A program made the translations under genes and the position numbers. Below, piece after piece: positions 32,124 to 40,122 of a stretch of DNA of 40,122 nt. The DNA is taken from contig JAFHCF010000254.1 of the NCBI GenBank assembly GCA_048497495.1, forward strand, positions 1 through 40,122, written 5' to 3'. The notes under the pieces were generated by a model, which did no database searches, was not told the DNA's origin, and worked only from the letters and a program-made list of their open reading frames with translations. This DNA comes from JAFHCF01 sp048497495 (GTDB taxonomy: Bacteria; Pseudomonadota; Alphaproteobacteria; Rhizobiales; Ancalomicrobiaceae). The stretch's first letter is position 1; each line of letters begins with the position of its first letter.

Positions 32124-33089
32124 ATGGCGAAGATCAGCCTCACCCTCATCCAGACGTTCTACCAGGTGGCGAGCCAGGGCTCGTTCTCGGCGGCGGCGCG
32201 CGAGTTGAACCTCAGTTACCAGTCGGCGGCCAACCACGTCCGCCGCCTGGAGCAGATTCTGAAGGACAAGCTGATCGATTCCGAGCAGGGAGCCAAGCAG
32301 GTCTCGCTGACCCCGCGCGGCCGCGCCCTCTACAATCTGCTCAATCCGGAACTCGACATCATGCTCGAGCGGTTGACGCGATTGTTGGAAAACCAGCGCT
32401 CGACCCTGCGGGTCGGCATGCCGCAGGCGATCTTCTTCTATCTCTTCCCGCGCGTCCTGGCCGAGTTCCGCGCCCGCCACCCGGACATGGAACTCGCCGT
32501 CTACGAGCGCGACACGGTGCTCGCCGAACTGGTCAAGAACGGCAGCCTCGACGTCTGTCTGTCGGAGCGCTACTTCGGTGATCCGGTGGTGCCGCAACGC
32601 CTGCTCGGCAGCTATCGCCTGAGCCTGGTCTATCCGCGCCAGTGGGGTCCGCCGCCGGCGATGGACGAGGTGCCGGCCTGGGCGGCGGGGCGCCCCTTCG
32701 TCACCTACGAACCCGGCCAGACCCTGCGCAACTACGCCATCGACTTCCTCGGCCGCGAGGGGTCGGCGGTCCACCCGATCATCTCGGCTTCCGGCAGTTC
32801 CAGCCTCAAGCTCTGCGTCGAGGAGGGGCTCGGCTTCGCCATCATCCCCTCCTGGTGCGTCCTGCCGGAAGACGAGCGCATCACCTCGGTGAAGCTCGCC
32901 AACCTCCCCGAGGTTCGTGTCTATTTCGGCAGCGCCGGCTTCCTGCAGAACAATCCCGCGGTGCAGCAACTGTTCGAGATCTGCCACGACCAACTGGTCG
33001 GCAGCGTCCTCGACGATCCCACCTGCGACGAAACTTCGCCAAACCGACCGAAGCGGGCACCGAAGACGCCGCCGACTTACAAAAAATGA
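32124..33089 (+). CDS. LysR family transcriptional regulator
   Basis: A 321-residue LysR-type regulator. The winged helix lies at residues 5-64 (LIQTFYQVASQGSFSAAARELNLSYQSAANHVRRLE), followed by a periplasmic-binding-protein-like effector domain starting at LRVGMPQAIFFYLFPRVL. It diverges from the catabolic operon and precedes a binding-protein gene, so it probably controls both, with the transported compound as co-inducer. The C-terminus (SPNRPKRAPKTPPTYKK) is basic and non-conserved. The start at the ATG at 32124 sits behind a modest GAAGAG. Confidence 0.92.
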   Translation: MAKISLTLIQTFYQVASQGSFSAAARELNLSYQSAANHVRRLEQILKDKLIDSEQGAKQVSLTPRGRALYNLLNPELDIMLERLTRLLENQRSTLRVGMPQAIFFYLFPRVLAEFRARHPDMELAVYERDTVLAELVKNGSLDVCLSERYFGDPVVPQRLLGSYRLSLVYPRQWGPPPAMDEVPAWAAGRPFVTYEPGQTLRNYAIDFLGREGSAVHPIISASGSSSLKLCVEEGLGFAIIPSWCVLPEDERITSVKLANLPEVRVYFGSAGFLQNNPAVQQLFEICHDQLVGSVLDDPTCDETSPNRPKRAPKTPPTYKK

Positions 33090-33208
33090 GATAAGGACTC
33101 GGAGTTCTCTAGCATTGTTCGAAGTCGGATGTCCGATACGCTTTTCATCATCCGGCAGCCTCGTCCGGGACGACAATCGATGCGAACGCGCAAGATGGAG
33201 AGCTGGTC

Positions 33209-34036
33209 ATGAGATGGTGGAAACAGATCTGCGGCGCGCTCGCCGTCGCCGGCGCGCTGATGGGTTCGCCGGCCCATGCCGAGAGCACCGTCGATCAGAT
33301 CAGGGCCAAGGGCGTCCTGAAGATCCCCGGGATTCTCAACGAGGATCCCTATTTCAACAAGGATCCCCGCACCGGTGAATGGCGCGGCTTCGCCATCGAG
33401 ATGGGCCGCGACATCGCCAAGACCCTCGGCGTCAAGCTCGAGGTGGTGGAATCGAGCTGGGCCAATTCGATCCTCGACGTCCAGTCCGGCAAGGTCGACA
33501 TCGCCCTCGGCATCACCGCGACGCCGGTGCGCGCCCTGTCGGTGTCCTTCTCCAACCCGACCTATTTCAACAGCTTCGTCATCGTCTCGTCGAAGAGCGA
33601 GATCGAAGGCCTGACCTGGGCCCAGCTCAACGATCCCAAGTACACCTTCGCGGTCGACCTCGGCTCGTCGCAGGACCTGATCACCCAGCAGTATCTGCCC
33701 AAGGCCAACATGCTGCGCTTCAAGACCCGCGACGAGGCGATCGTCGCGGTCTCCACCGGCAAGGCCGACGGCCTCGTCAACACCATGCTGAACGGTCTGG
33801 TGATGACCAAGAAGGTCCCGGCCCTCGGTTCGGTCAAGGTCCCGACCCCGGTGCTCTCGACCCCGTCGGTGGTGGCGCTGAACCAGAACGCCGACCCCAA
33901 CTTCAAGGCCTTCGTCTCCGCCTGGGCCGACTACAATCGCCGCATCGGCAACAACCAGACCTGGATCGTCGACAGCCTGAAGCCGTTCGGCATCGTGCTC
34001 GAGGACATGCCCAAGGGCTTCGGCTTCGGCGGCTGA
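33209..34036 (+). CDS. Polar amino-acid ABC transporter substrate-binding protein
   Basis: A 275-residue periplasmic binding protein of the GlnH/HisJ (SBP_bac_3) family. Residues 1-24 are a Sec signal peptide ending SPAHA. The mature domain shows GFAIEMGRDIAKTLGVKLEVVE, DIALGITATPVRA and DLGSSQDLI, all standard. It follows lysR after 119 bases with its own leader and is closed by a strong terminator-like palindrome. It most likely serves the permease/ATPase pair at 24422-25923, which has no binding protein of its own. Confidence 0.93.
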   Translation: MRWWKQICGALAVAGALMGSPAHAESTVDQIRAKGVLKIPGILNEDPYFNKDPRTGEWRGFAIEMGRDIAKTLGVKLEVVESSWANSILDVQSGKVDIALGITATPVRALSVSFSNPTYFNSFVIVSSKSEIEGLTWAQLNDPKYTFAVDLGSSQDLITQQYLPKANMLRFKTRDEAIVAVSTGKADGLVNTMLNGLVMTKKVPALGSVKVPTPVLSTPSVVALNQNADPNFKAFVSAWADYNRRIGNNQTWIVDSLKPFGIVLEDMPKGFGFGG

Positions 34037-34072
34037 TCGTCCGTCGCCGACACCAATTCCGCGAAATCCCGG

Positions 34073-34100
34073 GAAGCCACGCATCGCGATGCGTGGCTTC
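34073..34100 (+). terminator. Perfect 28-base palindrome after the binding-protein gene
   Basis: The segment is fully self-complementary: a 12-bp stem (GAAGCCACGCAT on the left) with a CGCG loop, 36 bases downstream of the stop. It is followed by TTGCGTTTGGG, a weak T-rich tail. It is the best candidate intrinsic terminator in the window. Confidence 0.75.
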
Positions 34101-34198
34101 TTGCGTTTGGGCGCGCGCCCGGCGAGGCTCGGCGGCGTGTGATGCGCTATGGTTCACATCGCACGCCGACACCGAAGCGGCGCCCGAGGGACAACGCC

Positions 34199-35335
34199 AT
34201 GACCGACTTCACCTTCGAGACGACGCCGAAGATCGTCTGCGAGATCGGCGGCGGCCGCCGGCTCGGGGCTCTGGCCCGCGATCTCGGCATGCGCCGCGCC
34301 CTGCTGGTCACCGATGCCGGGCTCGTCGCCGCCGGCCTCGTCGCGCCGATCGAGGCGAGCTTCGCCGAGGCCGGGGTGGCGCTCACCCTCTTCACCGACG
34401 TCCAGGCCGATCCGCCCGAGGCGGTGGTCGAGGCCGCCGTCGCCTTCGCCCGCGAGGCCGGCGCCGATGGCGTCGTCGGCCTCGGCGGCGGCTCGTCGAT
34501 GGACACCGCCAAGCTGGTGGCGCTGCTGGTCGGCACGCCCCAGGCGCTCGCGGGCGTCTACGGCATCGGCCTCGCCCGCGGCCCCCGCCTGCCGCTGATC
34601 CAGGTGCCGACCACCGCCGGCACCGGCTCGGAGGTGACGCCGATCTCGATCGTCACCACGCCGACCCACGAGAAGAAGGGCGTGGTCTCGCCGCTGCTGC
34701 TGCCCGACGTCGCGCTCCTCGACGGCGCCCTGACCCTCGGCCTGCCGGCCCGCGTCACCGCCATGACCGGCATCGACGCCATGGTCCATGCCATCGAGGC
34801 CTATACGACGCGGTGGAAGAAGAACCCGATCTCCGACGCCCTGGCGATCGCCGCGATGCGCCTCCTGTGGGGCAATCTCAGGCGAGTGATCGCCGACGGC
34901 TCCGACGTCGCCGCCCGTGCCGCCATGCTGGAAGGCTCGATGCTCGCCGGCATGGCCTTCGCCAATGCCCCGGTCGGCGCCGTCCACGCGCTCGCCTATC
35001 CGATCGGTGGGCACTTCCACGTGGCGCACGGGCTCTCCAACGCCCTGGTGCTGGCGCCGGTGATGGCCTTCAACCTGTCGGCGGCGGAGACGCTCTACGC
35101 GGAGATCGCCGCGGCGATCCTGCCGGGAGGCGGGCGCGGCGTCGATCTGGTCGAGGCCATGGCGGCCCTGGTCGCCGAGATGCCGATGGAACAGCGGCTC
35201 ACCGACGTCGGCATCACCGAGGCCGATCTCGATCTCCTCGCCGACGACGCCATGAAGGTCCAGCGCCTGCTCGTCAACAATCCGCGCGACGTCACCCGCG
35301 CCGACGCCCTCGCGCTCTACCGCAGCGCCTTGTGA
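34199..35335 (+). CDS. Iron-containing alcohol dehydrogenase
   Basis: A 378-residue group-III alcohol dehydrogenase, NAD(P)-dependent, with a single active-site metal. The metal ligands are visible as Asp193 and His197 (GIDAMVHAIEAY), His263 and His277 (AVHALAYPIGGHFHVAHGLSN), with the same spacing as E. coli FucO. The nucleotide site GLGGGSSMDTAK is at residues 95-105. The ATG at 34199 has GAGGG upstream; a start at 34139 would begin within the leader. The substrate is not evident. A thioesterase gene follows after 7 bases, so the two are probably co-transcribed. Confidence 0.92.
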   Translation: MTDFTFETTPKIVCEIGGGRRLGALARDLGMRRALLVTDAGLVAAGLVAPIEASFAEAGVALTLFTDVQADPPEAVVEAAVAFAREAGADGVVGLGGGSSMDTAKLVALLVGTPQALAGVYGIGLARGPRLPLIQVPTTAGTGSEVTPISIVTTPTHEKKGVVSPLLLPDVALLDGALTLGLPARVTAMTGIDAMVHAIEAYTTRWKKNPISDALAIAAMRLLWGNLRRVIADGSDVAARAAMLEGSMLAGMAFANAPVGAVHALAYPIGGHFHVAHGLSNALVLAPVMAFNLSAAETLYAEIAAAILPGGGRGVDLVEAMAALVAEMPMEQRLTDVGITEADLDLLADDAMKVQRLLVNNPRDVTRADALALYRSAL

Positions 35336-35342
35336 GGACCCG

Positions 35343-35786
35343 ATGAGCCGCAAGACCGAGACGCTCGCCGACTATCCCCACACCCTCGTCATCCCGACCC
35401 GCTGGATGGACAACGACGTCTACGGCCACGTCAACAACGTGGTCTACTACTCGTGGTTCGACACGGCGGTGAACCGCTATCTGATCGATGCCGGCGTGCT
35501 CGACATCGCGACGAGCCCGGTCGTCGGCCTCGTCGTCGCCACCAATTGCGCCTATTTCGCCTCCGTCGCCTTCCCCGACGAGATCGTCGCCGGCCTCAGG
35601 GTCGCCCATCTCGGCAATTCCAGCGTCCGCTACGAGATCGGCCTGTTCCGATCGGGGGCCGAGAACCCGGCGGCGGCGGGCGAGTTCACCCATGTCTACG
35701 TCGACCGCGCCACCAATCGGCCGGTGCCGCTCTCCGCCCCCTTGCGCGCCGCCCTCGAACGGATCCGCTCGACCGCGCCGACCTGA
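35343..35786 (+). CDS. 4-hydroxybenzoyl-CoA thioesterase family (YbgC-like) acyl-CoA thioesterase
   Basis: A 147-residue single-hotdog thioesterase. The active-site motif is RWMDNDVYGHVNNVVYYSWFDTA at about residues 20-42, with the catalytic aspartate in DNDVYGHVNN. The C-terminal FTHVYVDRATNRPVPL is the usual closing strand. It follows the alcohol dehydrogenase after 7 bases. It hydrolyses an acyl-CoA; the acyl group is unknown. Confidence 0.92.
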   Translation: MSRKTETLADYPHTLVIPTRWMDNDVYGHVNNVVYYSWFDTAVNRYLIDAGVLDIATSPVVGLVVATNCAYFASVAFPDEIVAGLRVAHLGNSSVRYEIGLFRSGAENPAAAGEFTHVYVDRATNRPVPLSAPLRAALERIRSTAPT

Positions 35787-35894
35787 CCGGCCCGTGACCA
35801 AATCTCGCGCGCCGATGGTCGGATCGGCGTCGCGGTTCCTCTCCCGACGAAGACGCCGTGGCCCGGCGGGCGACCGCGGGCGAGGAGAACGACG

Positions 35895-36518
35895 ATGGTG
35901 GGAAGATTGCAGGATCTGGCGGCCGAGATCATCCGGCTCCAGGCCGAGTTGGAGGACGAGGTCGGGAAGCGGCGCGCCGAACTCGGCCGGAAGTTCGGGG
36001 CGCGTCTCGTCGCCTTCGAACACGACGTCGAGGCCGAGCAACGGCGGTTGCGCACCAGCGCGCTCGCGCTGATCTTCGGGTCTCCCTGGCTCAACATCCT
36101 CACCGCGCCGGTAATCTACTCCTTCGTGATTCCCATCCTCCTCCTCGATGCCTGGGCCTCGCTCTATCAGGCGATCTGTTTTCGCGCCTACCGCATCCCA
36201 CGCGTGAGGCGCTCCGACCACGTCGTCTTCGACCGCGGCCCGCTCGCCTATCTCAATTGGATCGAGGCGCTGAACTGCCTCTATTGCGGCTACGCCAACG
36301 GTGTTCTCGCCTATGTCCGCGAGATCGGCAGCCGAACCGAACAATATTGGTGCCCGATCAAGCATGCCCTGCGGATCGCCGATCCGCACCGGCGCTATTT
36401 CGAGTTCCTCGACTACGGCGACGCCGCCGGCTATCGCACCCGTCTCGACGACTACCGCGAACGGCTGCGCACCGAGGGCGCGGCCGCGCCGGAGCGTGAC
36501 CCACCACCGGCCGATTGA
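35895..36518 (+). CDS. Conserved membrane-associated protein of unknown function
   Basis: A 207-residue protein. Residues 1-55 are charged and probably helical or coiled coil. One long or two short hydrophobic helices span about residues 56-96 (LALIFGSPWLNIL, APVIYSFVIPILLLDAWASLY). The C-terminal half has three cysteines in conserved-looking motifs: ALNCLYCGYANG (Cys128, Cys131) and YWCPIKHA (Cys153). I have seen this type of protein only as an uncharacterised proteobacterial family. The CxxC and the extra Cys-Pro suggest metal or redox chemistry, which is unproven. It converges with cydC. Confidence 0.75.
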   Translation: MVGRLQDLAAEIIRLQAELEDEVGKRRAELGRKFGARLVAFEHDVEAEQRRLRTSALALIFGSPWLNILTAPVIYSFVIPILLLDAWASLYQAICFRAYRIPRVRRSDHVVFDRGPLAYLNWIEALNCLYCGYANGVLAYVREIGSRTEQYWCPIKHALRIADPHRRYFEFLDYGDAAGYRTRLDDYRERLRTEGAAAPERDPPPAD

Positions 36519-36686
36519 ACCCTCGTCCGGTCGTCCGTGAGGATCGTCGGGGGGTCGCGCACGATCGATCCCGGGGCCTCATGCGGCTGATCGCCCCGCC
36601 GTCGGCCGGCGCGTGGCCCGAAGGGTCTATGCGATCGGACGGCGATCGGCTCGGATCTCTTGCCGGTCAGGAGCCGGTGAGGCGGA

Positions 36687-38312
36687 TCACCTCGCCGCCT
36701 TCGGCGAGGTCGAGACGTGGCTCACCAGCACGACGGTGCGGCCGGGCCGGGCCGCCGTGATCGCCGCGACGAGCGCGCGCGCCGCGTCGGCGTCAAGGCC
36801 CTCGTCCGGCTCGTCGAGCACCAGGATCGGCGTGTCGCGCAGAAGCGCGCGGGCGACGGCGAGCCGACGCGCCTCGCCACCCGAGAGGCGCATCCCCTCG
36901 GCGCCGACGAAGGTGTCGAGGCGATCGGGCATGCGCGCCACCGTCGCCTCCAGCCCGACCAGCGCCAGGACGGCCCACAGCGCCGCGTCGTCCGCCCCCG
37001 GCGCGGCGAGGCGCAGGTTCTCGGCGATGGTCGCGGCGAAGATGTGCGGCCCCTGCGGCACCACGGCGATCCGCGCCCTGAGATCGGCGAGCGCCAGATC
37101 GCGGAAGGGCACACCACCGAGACGGATCTCGCCGCGATCGGGATCGCGCACCCGCGCCAGGAGATCGACCAGGGTCGACTTGCCGACCCCGCTCGGCCCG
37201 ATCACCGTCGCGCGCCGCCCCTCCGGCAGATCGAGGTCGAAACCGTCGAGGACCGGCCGCGCCCTGCCCGGATGGGTGAAGCCGATGCCGTCGAGCCGCA
37301 GGTCGAAACGCTCCGGCGGCGGGAGCGGATGCGGCGGGTCGACGACCATCGGCTCGCGGTCCCACAGGGCGAAGACCCGGGCGAGCGAGGCGCGCATCGC
37401 CGCCCAGCCGGCGAAGGCGGCGGGGATCGGCCCGAAGCTCTCGAAACTCCCCTGGAGCAGCAGCAACACCATCGTCAGCTCGGGCCCGGCCATGCCGCCA
37501 CCGGCGACGCTCGCCGCGCCGAGCCCGAGGACGGCGACCGTCAGCAGCTCGGAGGCGAAGCCGACGCCGACCTGGGCCCCGGCGCTCCATCCCGCGACAC
37601 GGCCCTCGGCGGCGAGCAACTCGGCGAAGACGCGCTCGCGATCGGCGATGTGGCGGTCGACCGCCCCGGTCATCGCCAGCGCCGCCGATCCGTCGAGGTC
37701 GTCGACGAGCCGGCGTCGCAACTCGGCGGAAAGCCGTGTCGTTTCCGCTCCCGCCGCCCGTGACATTCGGGCCGCGCCGAAGGGCGCGACGAGCCCGCCG
37801 AGGACGAAGGCGAACGCCGCGATGCCGGCGAGCCGTCCGTCCCAGCGCGCCACCACGGCGACGGCGATCGCCGCCCCGAGGACGGCGACGGCGAGCGGCG
37901 AGATCAGCCGCAGGAAGACCAGTTCCAGCCGGTCGATGTCGCTCTTCAGCCCGGCGGCGACGTCGCCCGAGCGCAGATCGGCGAGGCCCGCCGGGGCGAT
38001 CCGCTCCAGCCGGGCGAAGAGCGCGGTGCGGGTCGCGGCCAGCACCCGGAAGGTCGCCTCGTGGCCGATCACCCGGTCGAAATAGCGCCCGCCGGTCCGC
38101 ACGATCGCCGCGGCGCGGATGATCGCCGACGGGGTGAAGTAGTTCAGGGTTCCGCCGGCGAGCCCGGCGGCGGCCATCGCGGTGATGAACCAGCCGGCGA
38201 CCGCCATCAAGGTGATGTTCGCCGCCGTCGCCGCCACGCTGACCAGGAAGGCGAGGGCGACCCAGCCGAACGAGCCGCGCCACAGACGCAGGAGGCGAAG
38301 AAGGTCCCTCAT
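36687..38312 (-). CDS. cydC: Thiol reductant ABC exporter subunit CydC
   Basis: A 541-residue half-transporter with six membrane helices in residues 1-300 and a C-terminal ATPase. Walker A GPSGVGKST, signature LSGGEARRLAVARALL and Walker B ILVLDEPDEGLD are all intact. It pairs with CydD to export cysteine and glutathione to the periplasm, which is needed for cytochrome bd assembly. The ATG at 38312 overlaps the cydD stop as ATGA. The very long reading frame running upstream through cydD is a shadow, not a fusion. Confidence 0.94.
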   Translation of the reverse strand: MRDLLRLLRLWRGSFGWVALAFLVSVAATAANITLMAVAGWFITAMAAAGLAGGTLNYFTPSAIIRAAAIVRTGGRYFDRVIGHEATFRVLAATRTALFARLERIAPAGLADLRSGDVAAGLKSDIDRLELVFLRLISPLAVAVLGAAIAVAVVARWDGRLAGIAAFAFVLGGLVAPFGAARMSRAAGAETTRLSAELRRRLVDDLDGSAALAMTGAVDRHIADRERVFAELLAAEGRVAGWSAGAQVGVGFASELLTVAVLGLGAASVAGGGMAGPELTMVLLLLQGSFESFGPIPAAFAGWAAMRASLARVFALWDREPMVVDPPHPLPPPERFDLRLDGIGFTHPGRARPVLDGFDLDLPEGRRATVIGPSGVGKSTLVDLLARVRDPDRGEIRLGGVPFRDLALADLRARIAVVPQGPHIFAATIAENLRLAAPGADDAALWAVLALVGLEATVARMPDRLDTFVGAEGMRLSGGEARRLAVARALLRDTPILVLDEPDEGLDADAARALVAAITAARPGRTVVLVSHVSTSPKAAR

Positions 38313-40102
38313 GCGCCCGCCTCCGGTGCCGTCGCGCCGTCGGGGCGCGCCCCGGCGATGCCCGCCCGGACCATCATCTCGGCGAAGCGGCCGCTTCCGG
38401 CGAGGAGATCGCGGGGCGATCCGACCTCGATCAGGTGTCCCTCGTCGAGCAACACCACCCGGTCGGCCGCCGCGATCGTCTCGAGGCGATGGGCGATGGT
38501 GATCGCCGTCCGCCCCCGCCGCAGCCGGGCGATCGCCGCGCCGACGACGCGCTCGGTCTCCGGGTCGAGATGGGCCGTCGGCTCGTCGAACAGCACCAGC
38601 GCGCCGGGCGCGAAGAAGGCGCGCGCCAGTGCCAGCCGCTGAGCCTCGCCGCCGGAGATCCTGACGCCGCGTTCGCCGATCCGCGTGTCGCGGCCCTGGG
38701 GCAGACGGGCGACGAAGGCGTCGGCCTGGGCCGCCGCGAGGGCTTCGTCGAGGGCCCGCGTCGGGTCGCCGCCGATCGGCGCGCGCCCCATCGCGACGTT
38801 GTCGGCGACGCTCGCCTCGAAGAGATGCGGGGTCTGCGGCAGGTGGACGATCGACCGGCGCCAGAGGGCGAGATCCATCTCGCCGAGCGGTTCGTCGTCG
38901 ATCAGGATACGCCCCTCGCTCGGCTCGACGAAGCGCGCCACCAGGGCGAAGAGCGTGCTCTTGCCGGCGCCCGACGGCCCGACGATCGCCACGTGCTCGC
39001 CGGCGGCGATGTCGAGATCGATCCCCTCGAGCGCGACGCGCCCGTCGCGGTGGACGACCCGAACGCCTTCGAAGCGCAGGCGCGGCGGCCGATCGGTGTC
39101 GGGGGCGCGTAGGCCCTCCCGTGGTGTCGTCTCCTCGGCCAGGACCTCGGCGATGGTGCCGAGCGCCGCGAGCGCCTCGATCCGGCCGTGCCGCCGCGCG
39201 CCGAAGTCGCGCAGCGGCGCGAAGAACTCGGGGGCGAGGAGCAGGACGAAGAAGCCGGTGCGGAAGTCGAGATCGCCCCACATCAGGCGGAAGCCGACGG
39301 CGATGGCGATGCCGGCGATCGACACCGTGGCGAAGAATTCGAGGATCAGGGCGGAGAGGAAGGCGAGGCGCAGCACCGCCATGGTGTCGCGTCCGAAGGC
39401 TCGAGCGGCGCGACGCACCTCGCCGACGGCGCGCTTCGAGGCGCCGAGCAGGACGAGATCGCCGAGCCCGCGCACCTGATCGAGCAGATTGCCGCCGAGC
39501 CGCGCCAGGCTCGACCACTGGCGCCGGCTGGCTTCCTCCGCGCCCATGCCGGCCAGCACCATGAACCAGATCAGCAGCGGCAGCGAGACGGCGAGGATCG
39601 CGAAGGCGTAGATGTCGGCCGACAGCACGACGAGCAGGACGCAGAGCGGCACCACGGCGACGCGCGCCGTCGTCGGCGACCACGAGCGCCAATGGGGCTC
39701 GACCGCCGCCACCGCCTCGGTCATCACCGCCACCAGTTCACCGGTCGGCCGGCCAGCGAGCCGCACCGGTCCGGCCGCCGCGACGTGGTCGAGAAGCCGG
39801 CGGAAGAGATGGCGCCGCACGGCGGCCGCGGCGCGGAAGCCGAACTTGTCCGCCCCCCAGGCCGCGAACGCCCGTGCCGCCGCGACCGCGGCGAGGGCCG
39901 AGAACGTGGCCGGCGACGGCGTGATCGCGGTCCCGCCGAAGACGATGGCGTCGACCAGACCGGCGAGGAGGTAGGCGACGACGACGGCGAGAAGTCCGTG
40001 CGCCGCCGCCGCGACCATCGCCGCGCCGGAGGCCGGGCCGGCGACGCGGCGCAGCGATCTGAGGAGGTGCGTCACGTCCGGCTCGGGAGTCTCGCGGGTC
40101 AC
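38309..40102 (-). CDS. cydD: Thiol reductant ABC exporter subunit CydD
   Basis: A 597-residue half-transporter, partner of CydC. The membrane domain fills roughly residues 20-320; the ATPase has Walker A GPSGAGKST, signature ISGGEAQRLALARAFF and Walker B ALVLFDEPTAHLD. The start is GTG at 40102 with AAGGA seven bases upstream at the window edge, so the gene is complete but its promoter is outside. Most cydDC operons continue with cydAB; here no cydA or cydB follows, so they may lie upstream or elsewhere. Confidence 0.94.
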   Translation of the reverse strand: MTRETPEPDVTHLLRSLRRVAGPASGAAMVAAAAHGLLAVVVAYLLAGLVDAIVFGGTAITPSPATFSALAAVAAARAFAAWGADKFGFRAAAAVRRHLFRRLLDHVAAAGPVRLAGRPTGELVAVMTEAVAAVEPHWRSWSPTTARVAVVPLCVLLVVLSADIYAFAILAVSLPLLIWFMVLAGMGAEEASRRQWSSLARLGGNLLDQVRGLGDLVLLGASKRAVGEVRRAARAFGRDTMAVLRLAFLSALILEFFATVSIAGIAIAVGFRLMWGDLDFRTGFFVLLLAPEFFAPLRDFGARRHGRIEALAALGTIAEVLAEETTPREGLRAPDTDRPPRLRFEGVRVVHRDGRVALEGIDLDIAAGEHVAIVGPSGAGKSTLFALVARFVEPSEGRILIDDEPLGEMDLALWRRSIVHLPQTPHLFEASVADNVAMGRAPIGGDPTRALDEALAAAQADAFVARLPQGRDTRIGERGVRISGGEAQRLALARAFFAPGALVLFDEPTAHLDPETERVVGAAIARLRRGRTAITIAHRLETIAAADRVVLLDEGHLIEVGSPRDLLAGSGRFAEMMVRAGIAGARPDGATAPEAGA

Positions 40103-40122
40103 TGCGTCGTCCTTGGGAGGAA

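Noticed and set aside
36689..36710. Hairpin ACCTCGCCG/CGGCGAGGT at the end of cydC as a terminator
   Set aside because: It overlaps the last codons and stop of cydC, has no T-run, and could be a chance product of GC-rich coding sequence.
36687..39692. A 1001-residue reading frame that looks like a CydC fusion
   Set aside because: Only its C-terminal 541 residues are CydC. The upstream part is an arginine-rich antisense-like shadow of cydD in another frame, and cydC has its own ATG overlapping the cydD stop.

Overview
The window is very GC-rich (roughly 70%) and densely packed. Most genes sit in long operons in which stops and starts overlap as ATGA. The gene content is an alphaproteobacterial metabolic repertoire: a rhizobial-style C-P lyase locus with a DUF1045 2H-phosphoesterase and a hexapeptide transferase, PhnF next to phnG, two phnE genes, MOFRL glycerate kinase, and many ABC importers. 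I infer a high-GC alphaproteobacterium, probably Hyphomicrobiales. No rRNA, tRNA, CRISPR array, prophage or intact insertion sequence was found.

Region 1 (33-5842): a branched-chain-amino-acid-type substrate-binding protein diverges from a TetR gene, with a palindromic operator between them. TetR leads a tightly coupled acyl-CoA operon: crotonase, AMP-forming CoA ligase, a MaoC hydratase with catalytic residues, a second hotdog protein without them, and an alpha/beta hydrolase. It looks like uptake, CoA activation and hydration of an unknown carboxylic acid.

Region 2 (5847-18752): phosphonate utilisation. phnGHIJKLMN, a 2H phosphoesterase and a hexapeptide transferase form one minus-strand operon; phnC-phnD-phnE1-phnE2 form a second. 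phnF lies between them on the plus strand. The phnG promoter carries a good Pho box, a perfect TATAAT and a palindrome over the -10, implying activation by PhoB and repression by PhnF. No phnP is present, so the 2H phosphoesterase is a candidate replacement. A cloverleaf-like composite palindrome lies between phnF and phnE2.

Region 3 (18760-23249): a ZntB/CorA-type transporter, a glycerate kinase and a beta-CASP metallo-beta-lactamase nuclease, then a short lower-GC islet with a long hairpin.

Region 4 (23316-34100): the most interesting part. A ten-gene minus-strand operon encodes a three-component flavin/iron-sulfur amino-acid dehydrogenase, a semialdehyde dehydrogenase, DapB-like and DapA-like enzymes, a 60-residue ORF coupled at both ends, an amino-acid ABC permease and ATPase, and a lysine-6-dehydrogenase/saccharopine-reductase-like enzyme. 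A divergent LysR gene and an ABC substrate-binding protein follow. This is a complete importer-plus-catabolism unit for an unidentified D-amino, cyclic imino or opine-like acid; the DapB-like enzyme appears to have lost the canonical catalytic histidine.

Region 5 (34199-40102): an iron-type alcohol dehydrogenase, a 4HBT thioesterase, a conserved membrane protein of unknown function, and cydDC, the cysteine/glutathione exporter needed for cytochrome bd assembly. cydAB is not in the window.
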